The notes below the pieces were generated by a model. The model had not been told where the DNA came from. It searched no databases and saw only the letters and a list, made by a program, of their open reading frames with translations. DNA of 64,000 nt from Sphingomonas crocodyli (lineage in GTDB: Bacteria > Pseudomonadota > Alphaproteobacteria > Sphingomonadales > Sphingomonadaceae): the NCBI RefSeq assembly GCF_004005865.1, contig NZ_SACN01000002.1:434001-498000 (forward strand). The letters run 5' to 3'. Every line of letters begins with the position of its first letter. Position 1 is the first letter of the stretch. Shown here piece after piece: positions 34,927-43,652 of this stretch. The position numbers were made by a program, and so were the translations under genes.

Positions 34927-35328
34927 ATGCGAAAGCCCGATTTCGACATCGACGGATGGTGCCTGGATGATGGCGAAGAATATCATAGAGCTGCACCGAC
35001 CACATTCTGGATACCTGCGAGGGAAGTTCGGGAAACCCTGCAGCCGGGCGATTTCGCCAAGCTGATCTTCAGGATCTGCGTCGATGATCCAGAGGAGCCG
35101 GTTGCTGTCGAGCGTATGTGGGTGCTCGTCCGCGAACGTATCTCGGGTGGCTATCTCGGCATTCTGGACAATGATCCCGATGCCTTGGCCGAGAATGATG
35201 AGTTTTGGAGCGGCATCGAACTTCCGTTCGAACCGCATCACGTTATCAACGTGGAAGAGCGGGACGAAAGCTCGATCGCGCTCGCTGCTCAACAACCCAA
35301 ACGACGCTGGCCGCAAGCGGAGCATTAG
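34927..35328 (+). CDS. Hypothetical protein, DUF2314-like
   Basis: 133 residues, acidic and soluble. The segment RMWVLVRERISGGYLGILDNDPDAL followed by W.GIELPFEPHHVINVE resembles DUF2314-type domains, where a GTL-DNDP turn and an F-x-P-x-H strand recur. Function unknown; such proteins are sometimes found as immunity or stress proteins. It follows the Doc gene by 60 bp and has a codon pattern with somewhat more A/T than its neighbours. Family placement is tentative. Confidence 0.5.
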   Translation: MRKPDFDIDGWCLDDGEEYHRAAPTTFWIPAREVRETLQPGDFAKLIFRICVDDPEEPVAVERMWVLVRERISGGYLGILDNDPDALAENDEFWSGIELPFEPHHVINVEERDESSIALAAQQPKRRWPQAEH

Positions 35329-35372
35329 CCTTACTCTTCCGCACGCTGGGCGAGGCGTCGGAAAGAAGAAGC

Positions 35373-35400
35373 GGGACCCCGGGTCAAGCCCGGGGTGACG
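35373..35400. repeat. Half copy of the GGACCCCGG intergenic palindrome
   Basis: GCGGGACCCCGGGTCAAGCC followed by CGGGGTGACG matches one arm of the 29-bp inverted repeat at 41319-41406, with C-for-T changes. It stands between the DUF2314-like gene and lepA, which converge. A solo arm still folds on itself as ACCCCGG-GTCAAG-CCGGGGT. Confidence 0.6.
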
Positions 35401-35424
35401 TGGTGGGGTGGGCGGTGCGTGGGC

Positions 35425-37218
35425 TTAGTTCTCATCCCCCATCCGCAGCGCCGCGATGAAGGCTTCCTGCGGGATGCTGACCGATCCGTATTCGCGCATC
35501 TTCGCCTTGCCCTTCTTCTGCTTGTCGAGGAGCTTGCGTTTGCGGCTGGCGTCGCCGCCATAGCATTTGGCGGTGACGTCCTTGCGCATCGCGCTGATCG
35601 TTTCGCGCGCGATCACCTTGCCGCCGATCGCGGCCTGGATCGGGATCTTGAACAGGTGGCGGGGGATGAGTTCCTTGAGCCGTTCGACCATGCCGCGCCC
35701 GCGCACTTCGGCGGTCGAGCGGTGGACGATCATGCTGAGCGCGTCGACGGGTTCTTCGTTGACGAGAATGCCCATCTTGACGAGGTCGCCCTCGCGATAG
35801 CCGATCTGTTCGTAATCGAAGCTGGCATAGCCCTTCGACAGCGATTTCAGGCGATCGTAGAAATCGAACACGACTTCGTTGAGCGGCAGTTCGTAGGTCG
35901 CCTGCGCGCGGCCGCCGACATAGGTGAGGTTCTTCTGGATGCCGCGACGATCCTGACACAGCTTGAGCACCGAACCCAGATATTCGTCGGGCACGTAGAT
36001 GATCGCCTGAATCCACGGTTCGGCGATCGTCGCGATCTTGTTCGGTTCGGGCATGTCGGCGGGGTTGTGCAGCTCGACATGGCCGCCGCCGTGGGTCAGT
36101 TCGATCTGATAGACGACCGACGGCGCGGTGGTGATCAGGTCGAGATCATATTCGCGGATCAGCCGTTCCTGAATGATCTCCAGATGGAGGAGGCCCAGGA
36201 AGCCGCAGCGGAAGCCGAAGCCGAGCGCGGCGCTGGTCTCCATCTCGAAGCTGAACGACGCGTCGTTCAGGCGCAGCTTGGAGATGCTTTCGCGCAGCTT
36301 TTCGAAATCGGCGGCGTCGACCGGGAAGAGGCCGCAGAAGACGACCGGCTGGACTTCCTTGAAGCCCGGCAGCGGGGCGGCGGCGGGCTTCTTCGCATCG
36401 GTCAGCGTATCGCCGACGCGCGCCTGCGCGACTTCCTTGATCTGTGCGGTGATGAAGCCGATCTCGCCGGGGCCGAGATCGGGCAGATTTTCGATCTTGG
36501 GGGTGAAGGCGCCGACGCGGTCGATCAGGTGGGTGGTGCCGGTGGCCATGAACTTGACCTGCTGGCCCTTCCTGATCGTGCCGTCGATCACGCGGACGAG
36601 GATGACGACGCCCAGATAGGGATCGTACCAGCTGTCGACGAGCATCGCCTTCAACGGCGCATCGGGATCGCCCTTGGGCGCCGGGATGCGTTCGACCACC
36701 GCGTCGAGGATTTCCTCGATACCGATGCCGGACTTGGCGCTGGAGAGGACGGCGTTCGACGCGTCGAGGCCGATGATCTCCTCGATCTCCGCCTTCACCT
36801 TTTCGGGTTCGGCGGAGGGAAGATCGATCTTGTTGATGACGGGGATGATCTCATGATCATGCTCGATCGACTGATAGACGTTGGCGAGCGTCTGCGCCTC
36901 GACCCCCTGCGCCGCATCGACGACCAGCAGCGCGCCTTCGCAGGCGGCGAGGCTGCGCGACACTTCATAGGCGAAGTCGACGTGGCCCGGCGTGTCCATC
37001 AGGTTGAGGATGTGCCCCTTCCATTCCAGGCGCACGGTCTGCGCCTTGATGGTGATGCCGCGTTCCTTCTCGATATCCATATTGTCGAGAACCTGGGCGG
37101 ACATCTCGCGATCGGAAAGGCCGCCGGTCCGCTGAATCAGGCGGTCGGCGAGCGTCGACTTGCCATGATCGATATGGGCGATGATCGAAAAATTGCGGAT
37201 GCGGTCGATGGGGGTCAC
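35425..37218 (-). CDS. lepA: Elongation factor 4 (LepA), back-translocating GTPase
   Basis: 597 residues, full family length. GTPase motifs: AHIDHGKST (G1, about 14-22), the [10 protein letters not shown] switch, DTPGHVDF (G3) and NKIDLPSA (G4). Domains II, III and V follow, and the LepA-specific C-terminal domain carries the conserved [20 protein letters not shown]. It acts on the ribosome during initiation or elongation stress. The single gene is transcribed toward the DUF2314-like gene. Confidence 0.97.
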   Translation of the reverse strand: MTPIDRIRNFSIIAHIDHGKSTLADRLIQRTGGLSDREMSAQVLDNMDIEKERGITIKAQTVRLEWKGHILNLMDTPGHVDFAYEVSRSLAACEGALLVVDAAQGVEAQTLANVYQSIEHDHEIIPVINKIDLPSAEPEKVKAEIEEIIGLDASNAVLSSAKSGIGIEEILDAVVERIPAPKGDPDAPLKAMLVDSWYDPYLGVVILVRVIDGTIRKGQQVKFMATGTTHLIDRVGAFTPKIENLPDLGPGEIGFITAQIKEVAQARVGDTLTDAKKPAAAPLPGFKEVQPVVFCGLFPVDAADFEKLRESISKLRLNDASFSFEMETSAALGFGFRCGFLGLLHLEIIQERLIREYDLDLITTAPSVVYQIELTHGGGHVELHNPADMPEPNKIATIAEPWIQAIIYVPDEYLGSVLKLCQDRRGIQKNLTYVGGRAQATYELPLNEVVFDFYDRLKSLSKGYASFDYEQIGYREGDLVKMGILVNEEPVDALSMIVHRSTAEVRGRGMVERLKELIPRHLFKIPIQAAIGGKVIARETISAMRKDVTAKCYGGDASRKRKLLDKQKKGKAKMREYGSVSIPQEAFIAALRMGDEN

Positions 37219-37420
37219 GGGGTTCTCTTAATCAGGATCGGGCGCGCGATAGCAGGCATGAGGCGCGGGTGCAAAAAGCTGGAACAAAAGCGACCGGGCT
37301 GTGCGCTATCTCACAGTCTGTAACGATTGCGATGAATAGAGCGGGTAGTCGAGACGATGATCTTGCACGGTCATCGCGGTGCGTTACCATCCATCCGAAA
37401 ATCTGCAGGGGGTTCCCGAC

Positions 37421-38188
37421 ATGCGTAAGTTGATGACCGTCGTTTCTCTGTGCGCGCTCGGCGCGCTCGCCCAGCCGGCGTTCGCCGCCGACAGTTCGGG
37501 CCGCAAGCAGCAGACCAAGGGCACGCAGGAAATCCCGATCTGCACCAAGAAGCTGGGCACGATCGCGATCGTCGAGCCCGACAATCAGTGGTGGCGCGAG
37601 CTGAACGTCGGCAGCCCCGAGGCGATCATCAAGATCTTCGTCCAGAAGTCGGGCTGCTTCGGCCTGGTCAATCGCGGCGCCAGCATGGCCAGCCGCAACA
37701 TGGAACGCGCGATGGCCGATGCGGGCGAACTGCAGGCCGGATCGAACCTGGGCAAGGGCCAGGTGAAGGCGGCGGATTATTTCCTGCAGCCGGACATCGT
37801 CAGCTCGAACAAGAATAGCGGCGGCGGCGGGCTGGGCGGCGTGCTCGGCGGCTTCGGCGGCGCGCTGGGCGCGTTCGGCGCGATCGCGGGCGGCATCAAC
37901 GTCAAGAAGTCCGAAGCCAACGTCACCCTGTCGGTCGTCAATGCGCGCACCACCGAGGAAGAGGCGCTGGTCGAAGGCTATGCCCGCAAATCGGACCTGA
38001 GCTTCGGCGGCGGCGGTGGCGGCCTGTTCGGCGGCGGCACCTTCGCGGGCGTCGGTGGCGGCGGTTATCAGAACACCGCGATCGGCCAGGTGATCGTGCT
38101 CGCCTATCTCGACGCCTATACCAAGCTGGTCAGCCAGTTGGGCGGCCTGCCGACCAACGCGGCGGCAGCGGCCCCGGTCGCGAAGTAA
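37421..38188 (+). CDS. CsgG/HfaB-like secreted protein
   Basis: 255 residues. Signal peptide MRKLMTVVSLCALGALAQPAFA, no lipobox. The mature region has CsgG-like features: a KLGTIAIVEPD strand, the FGLVNRGASMASRNMERA segment (self-association motif in CsgG/HfaB), a Gly-rich stretch (about 142-163) and an ANVTLSVVNARTTEEEALVEGYA strand pair. A second Gly-rich run is at about 205-225. CsgG-family proteins form outer-membrane secretion pores or attach holdfast; lacking a lipidated Cys, its role here is open. GGGGG precedes the ATG at 37421. Confidence 0.7.
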   Translation: MRKLMTVVSLCALGALAQPAFAADSSGRKQQTKGTQEIPICTKKLGTIAIVEPDNQWWRELNVGSPEAIIKIFVQKSGCFGLVNRGASMASRNMERAMADAGELQAGSNLGKGQVKAADYFLQPDIVSSNKNSGGGGLGGVLGGFGGALGAFGAIAGGINVKKSEANVTLSVVNARTTEEEALVEGYARKSDLSFGGGGGGLFGGGTFAGVGGGGYQNTAIGQVIVLAYLDAYTKLVSQLGGLPTNAAAAAPVAK

Positions 38189-38200
38189 GCCCTTCTCCCT

Positions 38201-38284
38201 CGTCATTGCGAGCGTAGCGAAGCAATCCATTCCGCAGTTCGGAGTGGATTGCCGCGTCGCCGCAAGCGGCTCCTCGCAATGACG
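38201..38284. repeat. Interspersed repeat of the CGTCATTGCGAGCG type, copy 1
   Basis: 84 bp starting CGTCATTGCGAGCGTAGCGA and ending CTCCTCGCAATGACG, so the ends are inverted. Inside is AAGCAATCCATTCCG..CGGAGTGGATTGCCG, a second inverted pair. It lies between the convergent CsgG-like and NadR-type genes. A second copy is at 41437-41516. Confidence 0.85.
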
Positions 38285-38307
38285 AAGTTTGGGGAGAGGG
38301 CGCGCCC

Positions 38308-38862
38308 TTATCGCGCCGTGGGCATGATCCCGGCGGCGGTGAGCGCGGTCAGCGCGATATCGAAACGGTCCGCGGGCGGGCCATCGACCTTCATCCAGCG
38401 CACGCCGCGCCGATCGAGTTCGGCGACGCACAGATCGTAGAAACGCTGGCGTGCGCCATCGTCGCCATAGACGCGCACCTCATCCTGCACGAACGGCAGA
38501 TCGATGCCGGGCACCAGATAGAGATCGGCCAGTTCCCAGTCGCGATCGAACCACGGATCGCGCTGCCCCAGCATCATATCGCACCACACCGACGTCATCA
38601 GCGGATCGGTATCCGTAAACATGATGCCGTTGCGCGCCTGCGGGATCATGGTGCGCATGACGGCGCGATGCCCCTCCGCAATGGCGATCATGTCCGCCAT
38701 CGTCAGATCGGTGCCGTGTTCCTCGCAATAGGTACGGCCATATTCGGGAACCCAGACAGTACCGAAGCGACGCGCCAGCGCGGCCGCCAGCGTGGATTTT
38801 CCGGTACTTTCGGGTCCGTGCAGAGCCACGATAACGGGCTTGCCAACCCTTTCCAGCTTCAC
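38308..38862 (-). CDS. NadR-type nicotinamide riboside kinase (AAA family)
   Basis: 184 residues starting at a GTG that overlaps the pnuC stop (GTGA). Walker A is HGPESTGKST (about 15-24). EYGRTYCEEHG and FTDTDPLMTSVW match the kinase half of NadR, which phosphorylates nicotinamide riboside to NMN. The adenylyltransferase and HTH domains of full NadR are absent. With PnuC it makes an uptake-and-trap pair for NAD salvage. Confidence 0.85.
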   Translation of the reverse strand: MKLERVGKPVIVALHGPESTGKSTLAAALARRFGTVWVPEYGRTYCEEHGTDLTMADMIAIAEGHRAVMRTMIPQARNGIMFTDTDPLMTSVWCDMMLGQRDPWFDRDWELADLYLVPGIDLPFVQDEVRVYGDDGARQRFYDLCVAELDRRGVRWMKVDGPPADRFDIALTALTAAGIMPTAR

Positions 38863-39416
38863 TTCGCCATGCTCCGACGCCAGCCCATCAGCCCCCAAAC
38901 CGACAGCCCCAGGAACAGCACATAAAGTGCCGTCGTGACGTGCAGGTCCTTAACCCAATACATGCCGATCGAGGCGATATCCACCACGATCCACAAAATC
39001 CAGTTTTCCCAATAGCGTCGCGACAGTAATATCTGTGCAACGATGCTGGTCATCGCGATCGGCCCGTCGATCCACGGCAGCGCGGCATCGGTATAATGCG
39101 CCATCGCGCCGCTCCAGATCAGGGTCGCGGCCAACGTTACTACAAACCAGCCGAAACGCAGCCTTCCTGACATTGTTCGCGCCTGGACTTCACCTGTCTC
39201 GCCCTGAGCGCGACGCCACATGATCCAGCCGTAGATGTTGATAATGAAGAAAAAGATCTGCAGCAGCGCGTCGCTATACAGCTTCTCTTCGAAGAAGATC
39301 ACGCCGTAGAGCGAGACCATCGCCAGCGCGAACGGATAATTCCAGACGCTCCGCCTGGCGACGAGCGCGACGTTGGCCACACCCAGCAACGCGGCGATTG
39401 TTTCGGCTGTGTTCAC
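38859..39416 (-). CDS. pnuC: Nicotinamide riboside transporter PnuC
   Basis: 185 residues, about seven membrane helices. Family residues: NYPFALAMVSLYGVIFFEEKLYSDALLQIFFF (helices 2-3, split here only for recognition), YGWIMWRRA, and YWENWILWIVVDIASIGMY near the C-terminus, which lines the substrate path in PnuC. It facilitates diffusion of nicotinamide riboside, with phosphorylation by the coupled kinase trapping it. The start is the GTG at 39416, with a poor Shine-Dalgarno. Confidence 0.88.
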   Translation of the reverse strand: MNTAETIAALLGVANVALVARRSVWNYPFALAMVSLYGVIFFEEKLYSDALLQIFFFIINIYGWIMWRRAQGETGEVQARTMSGRLRFGWFVVTLAATLIWSGAMAHYTDAALPWIDGPIAMTSIVAQILLSRRYWENWILWIVVDIASIGMYWVKDLHVTTALYVLFLGLSVWGLMGWRRSMAK

Positions 39417-39494
39417 TGTGTTGCGATAGCAAGGCGGTGGACGGCGGGCCAGTGACTTCCTAGCCTGCATCCACACTCTTTTCGGAGACCCGCA

Positions 39495-40910
39495 TTGAAC
39501 CGGATGCTCGCCGCCGCCGTCGCGCTCGCCACTTCGCTCCCGTCGCTGGCCGTCGCGGCTCCGCCGACGCCAACACCGGGACAGGCGGCGTTCCGCGATC
39601 TCTACAGGGAGCTGGTGGAGACCGACACGTCGGTCGCGACCGGAAGCTGCACCGCGCTCGCCGAAAAGATCGCCGCGCGCTTCAAGGCGGCGGGTTTCGC
39701 CGACAGCCAGCTGACGCCGTTCACGGTGAAGGAGTTTCCGCTCGACGGCGGGCTGGTCGTCACCGTGCCGGGCAGTGCGAAGGGCGCGAAGCCGATGCTG
39801 CTGCTCGGCCATATCGACGTCGTGAATGCGCGGCGCGAGGATTGGCAGCGCGATCCGTACAAGTTCATCGAGGAGGGCGGCTATTTCTACGGCCGCGGAT
39901 CATCCGACATGAAGGTGCTCGACGCGATCTGGATCGACACGCTGATCCGCTTCAAGGCGGAGGGCTTCGTTCCCAAGCGCACCATCAAGCTCGCGCTCAC
40001 CTGCGGCGAGGAATCGGGGGCGCGGATGAACGGCGCGCAATGGCTGGCCGAGAATAAGCCCGATCTGATCGCCGCCGAGTATGCGCTCAACGAAGGCGGT
40101 GGCGGCGATACCGACGGCAAGGGCAAACTGATCAGCCAGACGATGCAGATCGGCGAGAAATCGAACCGCAGCTTCGAACTGATGACGACCAATCCGGGCG
40201 GGCACAGCTCGATCCCCGTCGACGACAATGCGATCTACCAGCTGGCCGACGCGGTGGAGAAGGTGCGCACGTTCAGGTTCCCGGTGCGCTTCAATGATAC
40301 GACGCGCGCTTATTTCCGGAAGGCGGGGGCGCAGCGCGGCGACGATCTGGGCCGCGCGATGATCCGGCTGGCCGACAATCCGGCGGATAAGGATGCCGAG
40401 ACGCTGGTGTCGTCCGACCGCAGCTTCAATTCGATGCTGCGCACCACCTGCGTCGCGACGATGCTCGAGGCCGGCCATGCGGTGAACGCGCTGCCGCAGC
40501 GGGCGAAGGCAGTGATCAACTGCCGCATCATTCCGGGCGAGGATCAGGATACGACCCGCGCCGCGCTGGCGCAGGCGATCGGCGATCCCAAGGTCGCGGT
40601 CACTCTGGTCGGCCGGCTGCGCCCGATCGCGGTGGTGCCGCCGCTCGACCTGAAGATCATGGCGCCGGCGGAAAAGCTGGTCGCCCAGTATTTTCCGGGC
40701 GTACCGCTGATCCCCACCATGTCGACCGGCGCGACCGACGCGACCTATCTGGCACCCGTGGGCATCCCGACCTACGGCGTGCCCGGCCCTTGGGGCGACC
40801 CCGATGGGAACGGCACCCACGGCCTGAACGAGCGTCATTCGGTGCAGTCGGCTTACGTTGCGCGCGATTTCCTGCACGATCTGGTGAAGGCGTATGCGAG
40901 CCAGATGTAG
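39495..40910 (+). CDS. Secreted M20-family metallopeptidase
   Basis: About 471 residues with a signal peptide (ends LAVAA). Metal and catalytic motifs: GHIDVV (His and Asp), GRGSSDMK (bridging Asp), CGEESG (catalytic Glu then metal Glu), and the dimer-domain NPGGHSS. GTHGLNE supplies the last His. The family includes carboxypeptidases and dipeptidases. The start is probably the TTG at 39495, with GGAG 7 nt upstream; the ATG at 39504 would shorten the signal peptide by three residues. Periplasmic peptide degradation is the likely role. Confidence 0.87.
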   Translation: MNRMLAAAVALATSLPSLAVAAPPTPTPGQAAFRDLYRELVETDTSVATGSCTALAEKIAARFKAAGFADSQLTPFTVKEFPLDGGLVVTVPGSAKGAKPMLLLGHIDVVNARREDWQRDPYKFIEEGGYFYGRGSSDMKVLDAIWIDTLIRFKAEGFVPKRTIKLALTCGEESGARMNGAQWLAENKPDLIAAEYALNEGGGGDTDGKGKLISQTMQIGEKSNRSFELMTTNPGGHSSIPVDDNAIYQLADAVEKVRTFRFPVRFNDTTRAYFRKAGAQRGDDLGRAMIRLADNPADKDAETLVSSDRSFNSMLRTTCVATMLEAGHAVNALPQRAKAVINCRIIPGEDQDTTRAALAQAIGDPKVAVTLVGRLRPIAVVPPLDLKIMAPAEKLVAQYFPGVPLIPTMSTGATDATYLAPVGIPTYGVPGPWGDPDGNGTHGLNERHSVQSAYVARDFLHDLVKAYASQM

Positions 40911-40963
40911 GGGCGGCTGACGCCGCACTTGCAGACATTGGCTCAGCAGCTCAATCTGCGCTG

Positions 40964-41290
40964 GTGAGCAGAAGGAACATCCAGCGTGAAGCGGCGCCTC
41001 AGATTGTAGCCGACGTTCGGATGTATGAAACGTCCGATGGTGGCAGGGCTACTCCTGCCCTTCCCGGTTGGGGTTGTCCTCTGATCGTGTCGAAAAGCCA
41101 ACCGATATCGGGTTGGGACGCACTTCCACTGCTACGCGATGATCCGCTTCGACCCGGCGAAAGCCGACGTTTGGGATTTGTATTTTTGTCGCGGGACGAA
41201 GCCATAGCGGCCATCACGCGAGCGGGCCGCTTCTATCTTTGGGAAGGTCGGGTCATCGGAGAGGCGACGGTAGTGCCGAATGGCAGTTAA
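40964..41290 (+). CDS. Small protein resembling EF-Tu domain III
   Basis: About 108 residues. IVADVRMYETSDGGRATPALPGWG, then LRPGESRRLGFVFLS and FYLWEGRVIGEATVV, follow the order of EF-Tu domain III (AEVY..EEGGRHTPF, PGD, REGGRTVGAGVV). No GTPase domain is present. The start is uncertain: a GTG at 40964 is in frame but has no good ribosome site, and AGAAGGA just inside it leads to a GTG in another frame that soon stops. Start mis-assignment or decay is possible. Function unknown. Confidence 0.5.
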   Translation: MSRRNIQREAAPQIVADVRMYETSDGGRATPALPGWGCPLIVSKSQPISGWDALPLLRDDPLRPGESRRLGFVFLSRDEAIAAITRAGRFYLWEGRVIGEATVVPNGS

Positions 41291-41318
41291 TCACCCCATC
41301 TTGGACAAGCCTACGTCA

Positions 41319-41406
41319 TCACCCCGGACTTGATCCGGGGTCCAGCTGCCTTGTCTGGTGCTGGAAGGGAAAGAAGAAGCTGGACCCCGGATCAAGTCCG
41401 GGGTGA
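41319..41406. repeat. Perfect 29-bp inverted repeat
   Basis: Left arm 41319-41347 (TCACCCCGGACTTGATCCGG, then GGTCCAGCT) and right arm 41378-41406 are exact reverse complements over 29 bp, separated by a 30-bp loop. Each arm is itself partly palindromic (CCCCGGACTTGATCCGGGG). It follows the EF-Tu-like gene and should form a very stable hairpin. A half copy is at 35373-35400. Confidence 0.9.
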
Positions 41407-41436
41407 CGGTGGGGAGGGGGGCTGCCGCACCAAACT

Positions 41437-41516
41437 CGTCATTGCGAGCGTAGCGAAGCAATCCATTCCGCAGTTCGGAGTGGATTGCCGCGTCGCCTGC
41501 GCCTCATCGCAATGCC
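41437..41516. repeat. Interspersed repeat of the CGTCATTGCGAGCG type, copy 2
   Basis: About 80 bp, nearly identical to 38201-38284 over its first 55 bp. The right end, CTCATCGCAATGCCG, has diverged. With the perfect inverted repeat just upstream it fills most of the 320-bp gap 41291-41610, in which I see no gene. Confidence 0.85.
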
Positions 41517-41610
41517 GAGGGGAGGGGGCCTCCCGCCTGATAAGCCGGGCTTGGGGAAGCGCAGAAAAGTTTGATTGGAGGCGGGCGGCGTTTCGCGCAA
41601 TCAAGCGGAC

Positions 41611-42867
41611 ATGTTGCACCGCAAAGCTTCCGGCCAGAATTATGCCTTCGTCGTCGTTGGCGTCACCTTTTTCGCGCTGCTGATCGCGGCGGGGCTGCGA
41701 TCCGCGCCGAGCGTGCTGTTGCGGCCGCTCGAACTCGGTTTCGGATGGGATCGCGCGACGACGAGCTTTGCGGCGGCGACCGGCATCTTCCTCTACGGTC
41801 TCGTTGGCCCCTTTGCGGGCGCGATGATGCAGAGCATCGGCATCCGCCGCACGATGCTGGGCGGGCTGACGCTGATGGCGGTGTCCGTGCTGGCCAGCCT
41901 GTGGATGCGCCAGCCGTGGCATTATGTGCTGCTGTGGGGCGTCGTATCGGGCGTGGGCAGCGGCGCGATTGCGGGCGTGCTGGGGGCGACGATCGTCAAC
42001 CGCTGGTTCGCGACGCGGCGCGGGCTGATGATGGGCCTGCTGACCGCCAGCACGGCGACGGGATCGCTGATCTTCCTGCCCTTCATGGCGTGGCTGACGC
42101 GGACGGGGGCTTGGGAACCCGTGGCGTTGTTCGTCGGCATCGGCGCGGCGGCGATGATCCCGATCGTGTGGCTGCTGATGCCTGAGACGCCCGCATCGAT
42201 CGGGGCGACCCGTTATGGCGCGGCGCCCGGCGAGGTGCCGCCGGCCGGCCCCGCACGCGGGATCGGCTTTGCGATCGAGGCGCTGGTGGATGCGAGCCGA
42301 TCGTCGATGTTCTGGATGCTGTTCGGCACTTTCTTCGTGTGTGGGCTCACGACCAACGGCCTCGTCGGTACGCACCTGATCGCCTATTGCGGCGACAATG
42401 GCATTCCGGCGGTGCAGGCGGCGGGGCTGCTGTCGCTGATGGGGCTGTTCGACCTGATCGGGACGACGGCATCGGGCTGGCTCACCGATCGCTATGATCC
42501 GCGCAAATTGCTGTTCGCTTATTATGCCTTTCGCGGGCTTTCGCTGATCGTGCTGCCCTTCCTCGATTTCAGCGCGACGGGGCTGATCGTGTTCGCGGTG
42601 ATCTATGGGCTCGACTGGATCGCGACGGTGCCGCCGACGGTGGCGCTGGCCAACAAGCATTTCGGCGAGGCGCGCGGGCCGATCATCTTCGGCTGGGCGC
42701 TGACCGGGCATCAGATGGGTGCGGCGGTGGCGGCGTTCGGCGCGGGCCTGATCCGCAGCGAGACGGGCAGTTACCAGTCCGCCTTCATCCTGGCGGGCGC
42801 ATTCGGGGTGCTGGCCGCCTTCGCCGCGATCGGCTTTGCGCGCCGTTCGGAACCGCTTGTTGCTTAG
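41611..42867 (+). CDS. Major facilitator superfamily transporter
   Basis: 418 residues, 12 predicted membrane helices. It has the A-like motif region GWLTDRYDPRKLL between helices 8 and 9, and a GATIVNRWFATRRGLMMGL segment after helix 4, typical of the oxalate/formate-antiporter-like (MCT-related) branch of MFS. A long central loop (about 195-225) separates the halves. Substrate unknown; relatives carry monocarboxylates. The ATG at 41611 is used. tRNA-Pro follows on the same strand with its own promoter. Confidence 0.87.
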   Translation: MLHRKASGQNYAFVVVGVTFFALLIAAGLRSAPSVLLRPLELGFGWDRATTSFAAATGIFLYGLVGPFAGAMMQSIGIRRTMLGGLTLMAVSVLASLWMRQPWHYVLLWGVVSGVGSGAIAGVLGATIVNRWFATRRGLMMGLLTASTATGSLIFLPFMAWLTRTGAWEPVALFVGIGAAAMIPIVWLLMPETPASIGATRYGAAPGEVPPAGPARGIGFAIEALVDASRSSMFWMLFGTFFVCGLTTNGLVGTHLIAYCGDNGIPAVQAAGLLSLMGLFDLIGTTASGWLTDRYDPRKLLFAYYAFRGLSLIVLPFLDFSATGLIVFAVIYGLDWIATVPPTVALANKHFGEARGPIIFGWALTGHQMGAAVAAFGAGLIRSETGSYQSAFILAGAFGVLAAFAAIGFARRSEPLVA

Positions 42868-42892
42868 GGTGAAAATTTCCCGCTCGAATCCC

Positions 42893-42921
42893 TTGCGCAA
42901 CCCGAAAGTCGCTCTTATAGC
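42893..42921 (+). promoter_or_regulatory. Promoter for tRNA-Pro
   Basis: TTGCGC (42893-42898), a 17-bp spacer and TATAGC (42916-42921), about 60 bp upstream of the mature tRNA. Both boxes are close to the alphaproteobacterial housekeeping consensus (TTGACN / TATANT-like). Confidence 0.55.
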
Positions 42922-42982
42922 GCCACGACCTAGCGCGAACCGGTCGGCTCCCGAGGCCCACTGACAAGACCGGTTGCTCCGT

Positions 42983-43059
42983 CGGGGAGTAGCTCAGCCT
43001 GGTAGAGCACTGTCTTCGGGAGGCAGGGGCCGGAGGTTCGAATCCTCTCTCCCCGACCA
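42983..43059 (+). tRNA. tRNA-Pro (anticodon CGG)
   Basis: 77 nt cloverleaf: acceptor CGGGGAG/CTCCCCG, D arm GCTC..GAGC, anticodon stem CTGTC/GGCAG with loop TTCGGGA giving CGG (reads CCG), T arm GGAGG-TTCGAAT-CCTCT, and encoded A-CCA. A run of T (43060-43065) follows at once and may end transcription. Confidence 0.96.
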
Positions 43060-43193
43060 TTTTTTGACGCCGCTACGATATCGAACAGATCATCGCCGAA
43101 AGGCGAGGCCGATGGGCAGCGCAATCATCCCGTCAGGGCAGAACGCGCGCTAAGAATGTTCGTCGTTCAGGATGGTGGCCGCAATCCGGCCGA

Positions 43194-43571
43194 TTATCTC
43201 GCCCGGAGCGGAAATGGCCTTCTGCACGGCGCTGTCTGATCGATCGCCTGTTCCAGCAGGCCCAATGTGCACGGCTTGCGCAGCACCACCCAGCCATCGT
43301 CGAACTGCGAAAGCTCGGTATCGCCGGTGAAGCAGATGATGCGGATGCCGGGGATGATGCGCTGCGCCGACCGGGCGATTTCGCGCCCGTCCACGCCGCC
43401 GCCCAGATGGACGTCGGTGATCAGCAGGTCGATCGGGGCGGGCGAGGTGCGGAGCAGATCGAGCGCGTGATCGGGGTGCAGCGACGGCAGCACGTCGTGC
43501 CCGAGTTCTTCGAGCAGCGCCGTGGTGATGTCCACGATCAACGAATTGTCGTCCAGGCAGACGATACGCAT
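43194..43571 (-). CDS. Single-domain response regulator (receiver)
   Basis: 125 residues, only a receiver domain. Acidic pair in VCLDDNS (Asp7-Asp8), phosphoacceptor Asp53 in ITDVHL, Thr in CFTGD and Lys in LRKPC, so all switch residues are present. No output domain and no kinase gene adjoin; the hybrid kinase at 9.3 kb or another kinase elsewhere may phosphorylate it. The start ATG at 43571 or the GTG just before it are both served by GGAG. It lies 58 bp past the autotransporter-gene promoter-distal end, on the same strand. Confidence 0.87.
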   Translation of the reverse strand: MRIVCLDDNSLIVDITTALLEELGHDVLPSLHPDHALDLLRTSPAPIDLLITDVHLGGGVDGREIARSAQRIIPGIRIICFTGDTELSQFDDGWVVLRKPCTLGLLEQAIDQTAPCRRPFPLRAR

Positions 43572-43652
43572 CACGCGCTCCGTATCGGGAGTTGCCTTTG
43601 CGCGAGGCGATCGCCCCTGCGGCCTTGCGGTGCAGGGGCGATCAGGTTCGGA

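Noticed and set aside
42983..43059. tRNA-Pro as an integration site
   Set aside because: No partial copy of the tRNA 3' end and no integrase gene were seen nearby.
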